A stretch of DNA of 62,156 nucleotides from Nitrosomonas nitrosa (GTDB taxonomy: Bacteria > Pseudomonadota > Gammaproteobacteria > Burkholderiales > Nitrosomonadaceae), in assembly GCF_003051105.1 (NCBI RefSeq), contig NZ_QAOO01000018.1:1-62156 (forward strand), given 5' to 3'. The notes under the pieces are model-generated. The model searched no databases. It saw only the letters and a program-made list of their open reading frames with translations, and was not told the DNA's origin. Made by a program: the position numbers and the translations under genes. Below, piece by piece: positions 8,153 through 19,763 of the stretch (its first letter is position 1; every line of letters starts with the position of its first letter).

Positions 8153-9616
8153 TCAAAATGGAAGCTTATCCCAGAGTTGATCAATATGCGCTTTGACTGT
8201 TGCATCCATTTCGATAGGCTTACCCCATTCGCGCACCGTCTCCCCAGGCCATTTGTTAGTCGCGTCCAGTCCCATTTTTCCACCCAAACCTGAGACAGGG
8301 CTGGCAAAATCCAAATAATCGATTGGGGTATTTTCAACAATAAGGGTATCCCGTGCTGGGTCGACTCGTGTCGTAATCGCCCAGATCACCTCTTTCCAAT
8401 CACGGATATCAATATCGTCATCTGTAACGATGATGAACTTGGTATACATGAACTGTCGTAAGAAACTCCATACGCCAAACATTACGCGCTTCGCATGCCC
8501 AGGGTACTGCTTTTTCATGCTGACTACGGCCATGCGGTAGGAGCACCCCTCTGGCGGTAGATAAAAATCCACGATCTCGGTAAATTGCTTTTGTAGCAAA
8601 GGCACGAAAACTTCGTTCAGCGCGACGCCAAGAATCGCAGGCTCATCAGGCGGTTTGCCGGTATAGGTCGAATGATAAATCGGGTTATGGCGCATTGTGA
8701 TGCGCTCGATAGTCAGAACCGGAAACGTTTCTTGTTCATTGTAGTATCCTGTATGGTCTCCATAAGGCCCTTCGATTGCAGTTTCACCCGGATAAATAAA
8801 ACCTTCTAGCACGATTTCTGCGCTGGCGGGCACTTGCAATGTATGACTAAGGCAGTTAACAACTTCCGTTTTTGCACCGCGTAATAAACCAGCAAACTGA
8901 TATTCGCTGAGACTATCCGGCACGGGTGTGACTGCACCCAATATCGTCGCAGGATCGGCTCCCAATGCAACGGCAACAGGATAAGGCCGGCCCGGATTGA
9001 CTATACAGAAATCACGATAATCCAATGCCCCTCCGCGGTGCGCAAGCCAGCGCATGATCACTTTATTTGGCGCAATGACTTGCTGCCGGTAAATACCAAG
9101 ATTCTGGCGTGATTTATGCGGGCCGCGCGTCACAGTCAGCCCCCAAGTTATCAACGGCGCCACATCACCTGGCCAGCATGTTTGGATAGGGAGTTTGCCC
9201 AGATCGATCGCTTGGCCTTCCCATACGATTTCTTGACAAACCGCACTGGATACAACTTTAGGCGCCATATTGAGTACCTGTTTCAGTACAGGCAATTTTT
9301 CCCATGCATCCCTTAATCCCTTGGGTGGATCAGGCTCCTTGAGATAAGCAAGTAATTTACCCACTTCTCGCAACGCATTTACAGACTCTTGTCCCATTCC
9401 AAGCGCGACCCTATCAGGCGTACCGAATAAATTGCCCAATACAGGAATACGTTGCCCTTTCGGATTTTCAAATAAGACCGCAGGCCCTCCCTGCTTGAGC
9501 AAACGATCACAAATCTCAGTCATTTCCAAATAAGGGTCTATCTCAATGGCAACTCGTTTCAGCTCTCCCCGGGCTTCGAGTTGTACGAGAAAATCACGCA
9601 GGTCTTTATATTTCAT
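8153..9616 (-). CDS. ubiD: UbiD, 3-octaprenyl-4-hydroxybenzoate decarboxylase
   Basis: Prenylated-FMN-dependent decarboxylase of ubiquinone synthesis, removing the carboxylate from the prenylated 4-hydroxybenzoate ring. 487 aa, normal length. Family blocks include [19 protein letters not shown] at the N-terminus, [24 protein letters not shown] and [10 protein letters not shown] near the C-terminus. It needs the flavin prenyltransferase UbiX, which is not in this window. Between ubiA and the DCC gene on the same strand. Confidence 0.95.
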   Translation of the reverse strand: MKYKDLRDFLVQLEARGELKRVAIEIDPYLEMTEICDRLLKQGGPAVLFENPKGQRIPVLGNLFGTPDRVALGMGQESVNALREVGKLLAYLKEPDPPKGLRDAWEKLPVLKQVLNMAPKVVSSAVCQEIVWEGQAIDLGKLPIQTCWPGDVAPLITWGLTVTRGPHKSRQNLGIYRQQVIAPNKVIMRWLAHRGGALDYRDFCIVNPGRPYPVAVALGADPATILGAVTPVPDSLSEYQFAGLLRGAKTEVVNCLSHTLQVPASAEIVLEGFIYPGETAIEGPYGDHTGYYNEQETFPVLTIERITMRHNPIYHSTYTGKPPDEPAILGVALNEVFVPLLQKQFTEIVDFYLPPEGCSYRMAVVSMKKQYPGHAKRVMFGVWSFLRQFMYTKFIIVTDDDIDIRDWKEVIWAITTRVDPARDTLIVENTPIDYLDFASPVSGLGGKMGLDATNKWPGETVREWGKPIEMDATVKAHIDQLWDKLPF

Positions 9617-9629
9617 CGATTTAAGTACT

Positions 9630-10499
9630 TCAGAAATTTAGAGCTAAAGCGGCATCCAATGCGATGCCGACAAATACCACCGCACCGACCCAATTATTGT
9701 GCAAGAACGCTTTGAAACACTGCGCTGGGTTACGGCCACGAATCAGGTAATACTGATAAATCACTAGAATCAAAGCACCCAACAGCGCCACATAGTAAGG
9801 AGCACCCCGTTGCAACAGCCATCCCACATAAACCATCATGCCTAAAAAAATGACTTGACATAGCATAATGCCCGCCACATCGAAACGCCCAAAGGTAATT
9901 GCTGATGTCTTGATACCAATTTTGAGATCATCTGCGCGATCAACCATCGCATACTCGGTATCATAAGCAATGACCCAGCATAAATTGGCAATTAAGAGCG
10001 GCCAGATAATGGCTGGTAATTCACCTGTTTGCGCAGCAAACGCCATAGGTATACCGAAACTAAATGCAATCCCTAAATAGGCTTGTGGCATGACAAAAAA
10101 CCGCTTAGTGAAAGGGTAAGTACCCGCCAAAAACAATGCGCCGACTGAAAGCAGCAATGTCAGCCGATTCAATGGCAATATCAGTAGAAACGCACAAAAA
10201 CTCAACCCAGCTGCGAGCCATAACGCTTCTTTTGTGCTGACCAAGCCCGTTGCCAGCGGGCGGTTTTTAGTTCGTTCGACATGGGGATCGATACGACGAT
10301 CGGCAAAATCATTGATCGCACACCCTGCCGAGCGCATCAATACAGTACCCGCAATAAAAATGGCTAGAATTGCCAAATCAGGCAAACCATCAGCCGCAAG
10401 CCACAACCCCCACAAGGTAGGCCATAACAATAGCAGGATACCGATTGGTTTATCTAGCCGGATTAATTTTGCGTACGAAATAATCTTTTGTTTATTCAT
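9630..10499 (-). CDS. ubiA: UbiA, 4-hydroxybenzoate polyprenyltransferase
   Basis: Integral membrane enzyme that joins a polyprenyl chain to 4-hydroxybenzoate. 289 aa, seven to nine hydrophobic helices. First Asp-rich motif NDFADRRID at 63-71 and second motif in [13 protein letters not shown] bind Mg-diphosphate. Starts right at the ubiC stop (positions share 10499), so the two genes are translationally coupled: UbiC makes the substrate UbiA uses. Confidence 0.95.
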   Translation of the reverse strand: MNKQKIISYAKLIRLDKPIGILLLLWPTLWGLWLAADGLPDLAILAIFIAGTVLMRSAGCAINDFADRRIDPHVERTKNRPLATGLVSTKEALWLAAGLSFCAFLLILPLNRLTLLLSVGALFLAGTYPFTKRFFVMPQAYLGIAFSFGIPMAFAAQTGELPAIIWPLLIANLCWVIAYDTEYAMVDRADDLKIGIKTSAITFGRFDVAGIMLCQVIFLGMMVYVGWLLQRGAPYYVALLGALILVIYQYYLIRGRNPAQCFKAFLHNNWVGAVVFVGIALDAALALNF

Positions 10500-11041
10500 T
10501 AAATTGTCAATTCCCGAATAGCCGGTAAAAATACCTCAGTTACCAGAATGGGCTGCTCCTCTGAAGTAAATCGTGAGCGCCGCGCCCACAAATGAGCTGG
10601 GGGTGCCCGCAACCTCTGGCAGGCCCGTTTAAATAGCGGGTGATACGAATTCAATTGCTTATAGCCAAATTCAGCACGATGGATCAATGGATTGCTGAAT
10701 AGCATCGTGCCTAGTGATCGATTACCTAGCCGACTCAAACCACGCCAGGCACCCTGCAGATGTTTCCTGGCAACAACGGAATGCGCAAAAACAACGGGCG
10801 TATCGCCACAATAAAGATACACTTCGCGCACCAAAGCCAGTTCATCGCGACGTAAATTCATGATATTCAATTCATCGTTACAGGCGGGTGCTAATGATTG
10901 AAAAACCGGATCAACCGAGAATTGGCCACACCGCTGCTGAATCAAACGTGTCAGTGAATCCCGGTGCAATAGCCACCAGCGGATGTCAATCGGCGCAGTG
11001 ATTGGAGCAGGATGCCAAGCAAGTGGCGAGTTAGCACTCAT
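10499..11041 (-). CDS. ubiC: UbiC, chorismate pyruvate-lyase
   Basis: Converts chorismate to 4-hydroxybenzoate and pyruvate, the first committed ubiquinone step. 180 aa, slightly longer than E. coli UbiC. Recognisable blocks are LLHRDSLTRLIQQRC, VREVYLYCGDTPVVFAHSV and LGNRSLGTMLF with the buried substrate-binding Arg and Glu expected in VREV and TEVFLPAI. First gene of the ubiCAD run. Confidence 0.88.
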   Translation of the reverse strand: MSANSPLAWHPAPITAPIDIRWWLLHRDSLTRLIQQRCGQFSVDPVFQSLAPACNDELNIMNLRRDELALVREVYLYCGDTPVVFAHSVVARKHLQGAWRGLSRLGNRSLGTMLFSNPLIHRAEFGYKQLNSYHPLFKRACQRLRAPPAHLWARRSRFTSEEQPILVTEVFLPAIRELTI

Positions 11042-11194
11042 TAAAACGGCAAGAAAAAGCTCAGATTATAAAACAGCCATCACATAAGTGATGTGCTAGT
11101 TGGCCAAAAAGAATTAACCAAATCTGTAAAAACAGATTTTGTCCCTGATGGCCATGCACGTAATTTCCCACCAATTCACTACCTGAGATAATGT

Positions 11195-11938
11195 TTATGA
11201 CATGTAACCTGTTGCAAGTGCCTGCGCCCAGTCTGGATAGCCGCGTGCATGCGCCAGCTTGACCATCGCTTCGTAATCATAGGGAACAGAGACCAGTGAG
11301 GCTATCCAACGATCCTTTATACGTTCCACCAGCGCATAATGGGCATCTGGCGAACCAGTCTCGATCACATGAAAATAAGGTGTCGCATCATCATAAGCAG
11401 GCAAACCGACGCTTCCTGGGTTCACCACAAGTTGCCCCAATGAAGTACGAATGGCGCGCGGCTTATGGGTATGTCCACAGCATATAATTTTTGCTTGAGT
11501 AGCTCCAAGACGTTCATCGACTTCTTTCCGTGTGGCCATACGCGCGCCATGCATTTCAACAGTTTCCAGGAAATACGACATGTCACTTGTGGGCGTGCCA
11601 TGACAAAGCAGTATGTCTGTGCCCAAATTCATTGTAGGAGAAAGTGTTTTTAGCCAAGTCAACTCCATTGACGATAGCTGAGTATAGGCAAGCTCATCGA
11701 CATCCGTGCACACTTCCGTACCATGCGCAAGAATCTGTCGATCATGATTACCTGCAAGTTGTATCCAGCCATCTTGTGCCATCAAAAATTGAGCTGTTTC
11801 CAGTGGCAGCAAAGGGCCCGACAAACTGTCACCGAGGTTAATGACTTGATCGACGCCAAAGTGTTTGAAATGAGCCACAACAGCTTCAAGCGCGGCCAGA
11901 TTGCCGTGAATATCCGAAACTACCGCGATTCTCATCAC
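11195..11938 (-). CDS. Metallophosphoesterase (YfcE/ApaH-like superfamily)
   Basis: Calcineurin-like phosphoesterase, 247 aa, cytoplasmic. The metal ligands are visible in order: AVVSDIHGN (about 5-13), NLGDSLSGP (about 34-42), AGNHDR (about 62-67), CHGTP (about 113-117) and CGHTHKP (about 153-159), followed by VNPGSVGLP. Substrate unknown; similar to bacterial DNA-associated or diadenosine-type phosphatases. Stands alone between ubiC and a terminator. Confidence 0.85.
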   Translation of the reverse strand: MMRIAVVSDIHGNLAALEAVVAHFKHFGVDQVINLGDSLSGPLLPLETAQFLMAQDGWIQLAGNHDRQILAHGTEVCTDVDELAYTQLSSMELTWLKTLSPTMNLGTDILLCHGTPTSDMSYFLETVEMHGARMATRKEVDERLGATQAKIICCGHTHKPRAIRTSLGQLVVNPGSVGLPAYDDATPYFHVIETGSPDAHYALVERIKDRWIASLVSVPYDYEAMVKLAHARGYPDWAQALATGYMS

Positions 11939-12009
11939 ACCCCCTTCTCAGCTGAAAAACCTAAACCCTGCTTGCACATTGCTAATTTAGGCGTTATTAG
12001 AATGCAATA

Positions 12010-12040
12010 CCCCGCCTCCTCTAAACCGAGTCAGGCGGGG
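12010..12040 (-). terminator. Stem-loop between Tim44-like gene and phosphoesterase
   Basis: Perfect 8-bp GC stem (CCCCGCCT with AGGCGGGG, 12010-12017 and 12033-12040) with a 15-nt loop. It lies 48 bp after the stop of the Tim44-like gene in its reading direction. The downstream T run is poor, so it may be a weak terminator or an mRNA-stabilising hairpin. Confidence 0.55.
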
Positions 12041-12088
12041 CTTCCTCTCAATAAACGAAGGTCAGATCAGAAAAAAACCATCACTGCC

Positions 12089-12991
12089 CTAGGAAGGTTG
12101 TTGAATTCCTGCAAGTAACCAGGCTCCATTTCGACCCTTGAGATCTTTTTGTATATGCCAGATTTCATCGAACGATTCTGGTTCCGCATCGGGAGACTCT
12201 CGCAATTGCCCATTGAAACGTACACTCGCAATTGCCCTATCGTTTGTGACTGTGACATCCAGCAAATTAGCATCGATAAACATGACCTCTGTTTTTTGTG
12301 GAGGATCATTACTATCATTGATTTGTGCACTCAGCTCGGCAAACATCTCTGGTGTCGTATATTCACGGATACTTTCCAAATCACGCGCACCATTCGCTTC
12401 TTGCAAATGTATGAATGAGAGTTTGGCATTACGTAAAAAGGGTTCAACTTCAAAATCTGCAGGAATACTATTTACTGTACCGCTCGTATCGCTTGGCACG
12501 GGAGAGATTTCCCTATCGCCAGCCGGGGCTGGCGCCACCGTATTCGGGGTAAATCCGCCACTCGCACGATCCACGCCAGCACCAGAAAACTGAATGGGGC
12601 GAGAAGCCTGATCTGTCCGGGGTCTCCGCAACATCCGTATAATGAAGAAGATCACAGCCGCTAATACGACCAGCATCAAGATATCTGCCATATTGATGCC
12701 TTCAAACGCACCCCCCATAAATAAGGCAGCCAATAGCCCGCCCGCCGCCAGGCCGGCCAACGCCCCTCCCCATTTACTTGCACCACCCGCAGCTGCTGCA
12801 GAAGCAGGTGCAGCTGTTGAATTAGAAGTAGCTGATTGAGATTGTGCGGGTTTGGGAGCGGCTTGCTGATTAATGGAATCTCGCTGTTTGCCAATACTTT
12901 TACCGCCACCCATCCGCCGTGCTTCAGCATCAAATGGAAGCAAAGTAAAGGTAAACATCGCTAATGTCAGAAGTGTCAGTATTTTCTTCAT
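12089..12991 (-). CDS. Tim44-like domain membrane protein
   Basis: 300 aa. Signal sequence MKKILTLLTLAMFTFTLLPF, a low-complexity Gln/Ser/Ala stretch, a Gly/Ala-rich hydrophobic pair (about residues 75-120, ending IFFIIRMLRR), then a C-terminal Tim44-like fold (FLRNAKLSFIHLQEANGARDL ... YTTPEMFAELSAQI ... FDEIWHIQKD). ATG 12991 is preferred over 13003 because GGAG precedes it at good spacing. Function in bacteria is not established; the domain is shared with mitochondrial Tim44 and ribosomal mL45. Confidence 0.8.
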   Translation of the reverse strand: MKKILTLLTLAMFTFTLLPFDAEARRMGGGKSIGKQRDSINQQAAPKPAQSQSATSNSTAAPASAAAAGGASKWGGALAGLAAGGLLAALFMGGAFEGINMADILMLVVLAAVIFFIIRMLRRPRTDQASRPIQFSGAGVDRASGGFTPNTVAPAPAGDREISPVPSDTSGTVNSIPADFEVEPFLRNAKLSFIHLQEANGARDLESIREYTTPEMFAELSAQINDSNDPPQKTEVMFIDANLLDVTVTNDRAIASVRFNGQLRESPDAEPESFDEIWHIQKDLKGRNGAWLLAGIQQPS

Positions 12992-13191
12992 ATCTATCTC
13001 CAAATTACTGTTTGAATCATGAGTATAACACTATCATTCCAGTCTCGTGGCTACGATGGTTTCACTCAGGTTTCACTCTGCAACCTTAAAAATACCTTTT
13101 TATTTTGCCGAATTGGCAGTATGTATTGTTATAACGCAAAATTGAATCACGTAAAATAGCGTCTTTGACGACAAAAAGGAGTAATCGCATT

Positions 13192-13890
13192 ATGACAACC
13201 ACTCTGATCACTGGAGCGAATCGCGGAATTGGATTGGAATTCGTTCGCCAATATGCACAAGATGGCTGGCAGGTGATTGCCTGTTGCCGCCAACCTAACA
13301 AAGCCGATCATCTTAATCGTATCTCAGAGCAATTTCCTGACCACATCAGCATCTTTGCGCTAGATGTTGCAGACCATCAGCAAATTGAACAACTATCTCG
13401 ATCACTTGCTAGTAAACCCATCGATCTATTGATCAACAATGCAGGTGTTTATCCACCTTCCGACAATGGTGGGTTTGGCAACATTGACTACGCTGCTTGG
13501 GCAAAAACTTTCCAAATCAATACAATGGCACCACTAAAAATGACTGAAGCGTTTATCAACCAGATCAGTAACAGTAAGTTGAAAATAATTGCCACAATCA
13601 CTAGTAAAATGGGCAGTATCGATGATAATCAGCGCGGAGGAAGCTATATCTATCGTTCGAGCAAAACAGCCGTCAATATGGTTGGCAAGAGCCTTGCCAT
13701 CGACTTGAAGCCACGAGGCATCACTTCTGTGTTATTACATCCTGGCTGGGTAAAAACGGACATGGGTGGGCAAGATGCTTTGATTACAGCAGAACAAAGC
13801 GTGAGTGGTATGCGCACTATATTGAATCGCTTAACGGTAGCTGATTCGGGAAAATTTCTTGCCTACGATGGCCAGCCTATTCCTTGGTAA
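13192..13890 (+). CDS. Short-chain dehydrogenase/reductase
   Basis: NAD(P)-dependent oxidoreductase of the SDR family, 232 aa. Cofactor motif TGANRGIG at 7-14, NNAG further on, and the catalytic YxxxK in YRSSK. LDV after the third strand suggests an adenine-binding Asp. ATG 13192 is chosen for its AAGGAG ribosome site; the TTG-initiated frame from 13165 is unlikely. Resembles sniffer/C-factor-like SDRs; substrate unknown. Divergent from the Tim44-like gene. Confidence 0.88.
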   Translation: MTTTLITGANRGIGLEFVRQYAQDGWQVIACCRQPNKADHLNRISEQFPDHISIFALDVADHQQIEQLSRSLASKPIDLLINNAGVYPPSDNGGFGNIDYAAWAKTFQINTMAPLKMTEAFINQISNSKLKIIATITSKMGSIDDNQRGGSYIYRSSKTAVNMVGKSLAIDLKPRGITSVLLHPGWVKTDMGGQDALITAEQSVSGMRTILNRLTVADSGKFLAYDGQPIPW

Positions 13891-13925
13891 TCGTACTCCT
13901 CAAAAAAAACCGTTTTTTTAGCAAA

Positions 13926-13951
13926 TCGCAGCATAAATAGTAATGCTGCGA
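13926..13951. terminator. Stem-loop between convergent SDR and hydrolase genes
   Basis: Perfect 9-bp stem TCGCAGCAT / ATGCTGCGA with an 8-nt loop. It lies between the plus-strand SDR (stop 13890) and the minus-strand hydrolase (stop 14074), next to a separate A-run/T-run at about 13903-13919. Position suggests transcription termination, but no ideal T tract follows the stem on either strand. Confidence 0.45.
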
Positions 13952-14073
13952 CAGGCAAAACACCCTACCCTCACTTTTGCTAGATTCCCTACCAGCGAAC
14001 CATTTCGATAACAAAATATGGAACTCGATAAACTGAGTGCGACTCGAGTTTACGCTCCCCGTTTCCTTACCTA

Positions 14074-15117
14074 TCAAGGCAACTGAGGGATGCGCAAACT
14101 ATCAATAAAAAAACCAAACCCTGATGCGAGCTTATTGACCTCTTTCACAAATTCCCTATCCAAAATGAGATCACCGTGATCGAGAAGCCTGGTCAAGGTA
14201 AGCTGACTATTCTTCCCCAGTCTATGCAATGCTTCATGCAGCTGAACCGATTCAGTGCTTGGGATGACGCGATCGCCATGGCCATGGATCAAGCTAACCG
14301 AGAAATTGACATTAGCAAGCTTACCATTCAGATTGAAATGATCCATCCAGTTCTCTCTATGATCGATCTCCTCAAAGGCTTGATACGATAATTTACTTCT
14401 AAACGATGTATCCTGCATTAATTGTCGAAAAAATTGAGACGTAGTAATTGAAGCAGTTTGTAAACGCTCAGGCAGAAGAGGCTTTTTCCTTTTAAGTCCA
14501 TTATCTTGGATTGCGATATTAAGTAATTCAACAGCCTCGTCACTATGAAATCTGCTCTGCTGAAGGAAGTTACGCAACAAAATGTATCGGGCATATTCGT
14601 CGATTTCCTGATGTTCGATGGTAAACTGCAAGACATTCCTGAAATCAGAAAACGCTCCCAACAAGCAAATTGCTCTGACACGGGGTGCAATAGCCGCGCG
14701 TACGGAGGCCAACATAGCCACACCCCCCGAATAGGACGGTGCGAAAATACCTAATGACTGGCGTGTAGGATTGAGATGTGAATCTGCATGGATTGCTTGA
14801 ATAACCGCTGCAAATTGATCGATCGTCGCCGGGCGAATCAGCAACTGATCGATATCTGCAATGCAAGGGGTCACGACACGAAACCCCAGACGAGTAAACG
14901 CCCGTGAAACTGCAGCCAAGCGTTCGTCTTGATAGCCGTGCACAGAAAAACCTGAAAACGCGATAATGGTACGACGATTGGTTTCCCATGGTTCATATAC
15001 CAAAATGGGATAATTTTCATTGCACGAAGTAATAAACTGCCGCTTAACCGGTATTTTCCTGAATGCCGGAAGGAAATGACTCAGTAGAAAACGATAACCG
15101 GCTCGGCGAATGGACAT
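14074..15117 (-). CDS. Alpha/beta hydrolase
   Basis: 347 aa serine hydrolase fold. Oxyanion-side strand IIAFSGFSVHGYQDERL near residues 51-67, nucleophile elbow FAPSYSGGVAM, the acid-bearing loop LIHGHGDRVIPS and a late DHGDLILD histidine complete a plausible Ser-Asp-His triad. No signal peptide. Substrate unknown. Sits on the minus strand just after gatB's end, facing the SDR. Confidence 0.7.
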   Translation of the reverse strand: MSIRRAGYRFLLSHFLPAFRKIPVKRQFITSCNENYPILVYEPWETNRRTIIAFSGFSVHGYQDERLAAVSRAFTRLGFRVVTPCIADIDQLLIRPATIDQFAAVIQAIHADSHLNPTRQSLGIFAPSYSGGVAMLASVRAAIAPRVRAICLLGAFSDFRNVLQFTIEHQEIDEYARYILLRNFLQQSRFHSDEAVELLNIAIQDNGLKRKKPLLPERLQTASITTSQFFRQLMQDTSFRSKLSYQAFEEIDHRENWMDHFNLNGKLANVNFSVSLIHGHGDRVIPSTESVQLHEALHRLGKNSQLTLTRLLDHGDLILDREFVKEVNKLASGFGFFIDSLRIPQLP

Positions 15118-15148
15118 GGCTTCGGGGAAAACTTCAAACTAATCAAGA

Positions 15149-16585
15149 TTATTCCAATTTTTTCTTAAGAATCGAATTGACCTGCCCTGGATTTGCCTTC
15201 CCTTTAGTTGCTTTCATCACTTGGCCTACTAACGAATTAAAAGCTTTCTCTTTGCCGCTTCGATAATCAGCCACTTGTTGTGGAAAGGTGGCAAGTACTT
15301 CATCGATCAGCCGTTCAATTTCACTATCATCGGAAATTTGTTTGAGTCCTTTCGCAGCGATAATTGCATCCGCGTCACCTCCCTGCTCGCCCTGCCACAT
15401 GCTCTCAAATACATCCTTGGCACTCTTTCCAGAAATCGTGCCATCGCTAATGCGCAAAAGCAATCCAGCAAGTTGCCCTGGGCTGACTGGGCACTGCGTA
15501 ATCTCGATATTCTCTTTATTGAGCCTGCCGCTGACGTCACCCATGATCCAATTGGCACAAAGTTTTGCCTGCATGGGGAGCTGTTTGACGGTCATTTCAA
15601 AATAATCAGCCATTTCTCTGGCAGAAGTGAGTACACCGGCATCGTAGTTCGTCAATCCAAAATCCCGTATATAGCGATGGCGTCTTACCTCGGGTAATTC
15701 TGGCAACGATGCCTTTATTTGCTCGATCCACTCTTCGGAAATTGCCAATGGCAGCAAGTCGGGATCGGGGAAATAACGGTAATCATGCGCATCTTCCTTG
15801 CTACGCATCGTGCGCGTTTCATCCCGCTGGGCATCATATAAGCGTGTTTCCTGCCTAATGTGACCACCCTCTTCCAGGATTTCAATCTGTCGCCTGGCTT
15901 CAAAGTCGATAGCTTTCTCAAGGAAACGGAAGGAGTTGAGATTTTTAATCTCACAACGCGTGCCAAGTGTTTCGGTACCGCGAGGACGGACAGAAACATT
16001 CGCATCGCACCGGAATGATCCTTCCTGCATGTTGCCATCGCAAATTCCTGTCCAACGAACCAGCGTATGCAACGCTTTGGCATAGGCAACGGCTTCGGTA
16101 CTGCTGCGCATATCCGGCTCGGAAACGATTTCCAGCAGTGGCGTACCGGCACGGTTCAAATCGATACCACTCATCCCATGAAAATCCTCGTGCAGCGATT
16201 TACCTGCATCTTCTTCCAAATGAGCGCGGGTAAGCCGTACCGTTTTTTCAGCGTCGCCTACCTGAATTTTGATACTGCCTCCCTCCACCACGGGAATTTC
16301 GTACTGACTGATCTGATAGCCCTTGGGTAAATCGGGATAAAAATAATTTTTTCGTGCAAAAATCGAAGGCGAATTGATTTTTGCACCAACCGCCACACCA
16401 AATTTAACCGCACGCTCCACTGCACCATAATTCAACACAGGCAATACACCCGGCAACGCAATGTCAATCCCGCACGCTTGGGTATTCGGTTGCGCCCCGT
16501 AAGCGGTAGAAGCGCCTGAGAAAATTTTCGATCGAGTCGAGAGCTGCGCATGTATCTCAAGGCCGATAACAATCTCCCACTGCAT
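15149..16585 (-). CDS. gatB: GatB, Asp/Glu-tRNA amidotransferase subunit B
   Basis: tRNA-binding and kinase subunit of the GatCAB complex, which converts Glu-tRNAGln or Asp-tRNAAsn to the amide form. 478 aa from ATG 16585 ([20 protein letters not shown]), preceded by AAGGGG. The open frame's longer start is not needed. Blocks: [55 protein letters not shown], and the C-terminal YqeY-like tail ending [17 protein letters not shown]. Last gene of gatC-gatA-gatB. Confidence 0.96.
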   Translation of the reverse strand: MQWEIVIGLEIHAQLSTRSKIFSGASTAYGAQPNTQACGIDIALPGVLPVLNYGAVERAVKFGVAVGAKINSPSIFARKNYFYPDLPKGYQISQYEIPVVEGGSIKIQVGDAEKTVRLTRAHLEEDAGKSLHEDFHGMSGIDLNRAGTPLLEIVSEPDMRSSTEAVAYAKALHTLVRWTGICDGNMQEGSFRCDANVSVRPRGTETLGTRCEIKNLNSFRFLEKAIDFEARRQIEILEEGGHIRQETRLYDAQRDETRTMRSKEDAHDYRYFPDPDLLPLAISEEWIEQIKASLPELPEVRRHRYIRDFGLTNYDAGVLTSAREMADYFEMTVKQLPMQAKLCANWIMGDVSGRLNKENIEITQCPVSPGQLAGLLLRISDGTISGKSAKDVFESMWQGEQGGDADAIIAAKGLKQISDDSEIERLIDEVLATFPQQVADYRSGKEKAFNSLVGQVMKATKGKANPGQVNSILKKKLE

Positions 16586-16642
16586 GTTCAAGAAACCCCT
16601 TATATTTCTAAAAAAGCCAAAAAAACTGTCAGGCAATCTGAG

Positions 16643-18106
16643 TTATGCCACAGGCAAGCGCTCCGGTGCCCGCAGGTGCCAGTCGGTCACTTGTTGATAT
16701 TGGTGTGCGATGTTCAACATCTGCGCTTCCCTAAAGTAATTACCGACGATATGCAGTCCTACCGGCCGATTCTTGTCACCGAACCCTACAGGGATGGACA
16801 TACCAGGTAATCCAGCCAGATTCGTTGCACTGGTATATATATCCGACAAATACATTTGGATCGGATCGTCGCTTTTTTCTCCAAAATCAAACGCAACTGC
16901 TGGCGTAGTCGGCCCCATGATCACATCGCATTGTTTGAATGCCTCGGTAAAGTCGTTTGCAATCAAACGGCGCAACTTTTGCGCTTGCAGGTAATAGGCA
17001 TCGTAATAGCCATGCGATAGCACATAAGTGCCAATCAGAATTCGACGTTTCACTTCCGCGCCGAAACCTTGTGCACGTGTTTTTTTGTACATATCCTCGA
17101 GATCACTGTATTGTGGCGCACGATAACCGTAGCGCACACCATCGAAACGGGATAGATTGCTCGACGCTTCCGCAGGCGCAAGTACATAATAGACGGGAAT
17201 AGACAGCTTGGTGTTAGGTAAGGAAACCTCAACGATGGTCGCACCTAGCTTGCGATATTCGGCAATAGCCGCTTCTACTGCGCTCGCCACATCATGATTC
17301 ATGCCCTTGGCGAAATACTCCTTGGGTAACCCAATACGCAGCCTATCTAATGGTTTTTCTAGATCGCGGCTATAATCCTCAGTTTGACGTTGCATACTGG
17401 TCGAATCACGCGCATCGAAGCCAGCCATGACATTCATCAACAACGCCAGATCTTCGGCTGATTTAGCCATGGGTCCCGCTTGATCCAGGCTTGATGCAAA
17501 TGCAATCATGCCATAGCGAGACACTAGTCCATAAGTGGGCTTGATACCTGAAATACCACACAAAGCTGCCGGTTGACGGATGGACCCTCCGGTATCGGTC
17601 GCCGTTGCGGCAGGCGCCATGCGTGCAGCAACAGCGCAGGCCGAGCCCCCCGAACTGCCTCCAGGTACGGCTGAGATATCCCATGGGTTTTTGACGGGAC
17701 CATAATAGGAAGTCTCGTTACTCGAACCCATCGCAAACTCATCCATATTGGTTTTACCGATTATGACCGCACCAGCTTGATTAAAGCGCTCGATGATGGT
17801 CGCATCATAAGGGGAAACAAAATTTGAGAGCATTTTCGAGCCGCATGTCGTCAGCCACCCTTTCGCACAGAAAATATCTTTTTGTGCAACCGGAATACCC
17901 GTAAGTGGTTGAACCTGCCCTGATGAAATCATTTTATCAGCAGCCCGAGCTTGATCGAGACTCATCTCTTCGTTTACCGTTATAAACGCATTAAGATCTT
18001 TATTGAGCGTCTTGATACGCTCAAGAAATATTTCTGTTAATTCGATACTGGAAATTTTTCTTGCTGCAAGCTGGTGCGCCAGTTGCTTGAGACTAGCATT
18101 CAACAT
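16643..18106 (-). CDS. gatA: GatA, amidotransferase subunit A (amidase)
   Basis: Releases ammonia from glutamine for GatB. 487 aa, amidase-signature family. The Ser-cisSer-Lys triad is visible: Lys in [16 protein letters not shown], and the nucleophile Ser in [15 protein letters not shown]. Normal length and unbroken. Between gatC and gatB on the minus strand, separated from gatC by a 96-bp gap that contains a short tandem repeat. Confidence 0.96.
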   Translation of the reverse strand: MLNASLKQLAHQLAARKISSIELTEIFLERIKTLNKDLNAFITVNEEMSLDQARAADKMISSGQVQPLTGIPVAQKDIFCAKGWLTTCGSKMLSNFVSPYDATIIERFNQAGAVIIGKTNMDEFAMGSSNETSYYGPVKNPWDISAVPGGSSGGSACAVAARMAPAATATDTGGSIRQPAALCGISGIKPTYGLVSRYGMIAFASSLDQAGPMAKSAEDLALLMNVMAGFDARDSTSMQRQTEDYSRDLEKPLDRLRIGLPKEYFAKGMNHDVASAVEAAIAEYRKLGATIVEVSLPNTKLSIPVYYVLAPAEASSNLSRFDGVRYGYRAPQYSDLEDMYKKTRAQGFGAEVKRRILIGTYVLSHGYYDAYYLQAQKLRRLIANDFTEAFKQCDVIMGPTTPAVAFDFGEKSDDPIQMYLSDIYTSATNLAGLPGMSIPVGFGDKNRPVGLHIVGNYFREAQMLNIAHQYQQVTDWHLRAPERLPVA

Positions 18107-18172
18107 GAGGTTCGGAATCGTGAATTACTTAAAGTAGTGGATGGATAAGAAATAAATGCCAAACGTGTATGT

Positions 18173-18202
18173 GTATAGCTGGGTATAGCTGGGTATAGCT
18201 GG
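18173..18202. repeat. Three tandem copies of a 10-mer between gatC and gatA
   Basis: GTATAGCTGG is repeated three times without error at 18173-18182, 18183-18192 and 18193-18202, ending exactly at the gatC stop codon. It lies in the otherwise compact gatC-gatA spacer. A slippage-prone array whose copy number could vary and change spacing between the two genes. Confidence 0.9.
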
Positions 18203-18490
18203 CTATTCGATGACTTTCGGAACGAGATACAATCCCGCTTCAACTTGCGGTGCAACAGACTGAAACAAAAGATGTTGATCCGATTCAGTCACAACATCCT
18301 CCCGCAGCCGCTGCATCATATCCTGCGCATGGCTCATCGGTTCAATTCCAGAAGTATCAACCGCCTGCATTTGTTCGATCAAGCTGAAAATTCCAGATAA
18401 TTGCGTCAGCATTTGCTGCGCCTCATCCTCGCTAATTTCAATGCGAGCAAGACTCGCCACACGTTTTACATCATCTAACGAAAGGGTCAT
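18203..18490 (-). CDS. gatC: GatC, amidotransferase subunit C
   Basis: Small structural subunit that wraps GatA and GatB. 95 aa, the usual length, starting [19 protein letters not shown] with the family's later [15 protein letters not shown] and REDVV blocks. First gene of the gat set; 147 bp of spacer separate it from divergently transcribed mreB, so promoters for both lie there. Confidence 0.94.
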   Translation of the reverse strand: MTLSLDDVKRVASLARIEISEDEAQQMLTQLSGIFSLIEQMQAVDTSGIEPMSHAQDMMQRLREDVVTESDQHLLFQSVAPQVEAGLYLVPKVIE

Positions 18491-18622
18491 TTAATCTAAT
18501 GTCTAGAACTTTATATTTAAATGCGTAATAGAGTATCATGACACACCGTATAAGCGATACTTTTTACGTATTTAGTCACGATACCAAGCATTTCTTAATT
18601 GTTATTGTTTTTTTTCACTTAA

Positions 18623-19699
<1,077 letters not shown>

Positions 19700-19763
19700 C
19701 AGGACTCCGATTTATTTGGGTTCTCAAAATACCCAAATGACTATTATTTTGAATTAGATTGCG

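Noticed and set aside
12138..12839. Plus-strand open frames opposite the Tim44-like gene
   Set aside because: They are shadows of the minus-strand gene, with low-complexity composition and no motif or ribosome site.
13899..13920. A-run/T-run after the SDR as an intrinsic terminator
   Set aside because: The stem is only A:T pairs, too weak on its own; the GC-containing stem at 13926-13951 is a better candidate.
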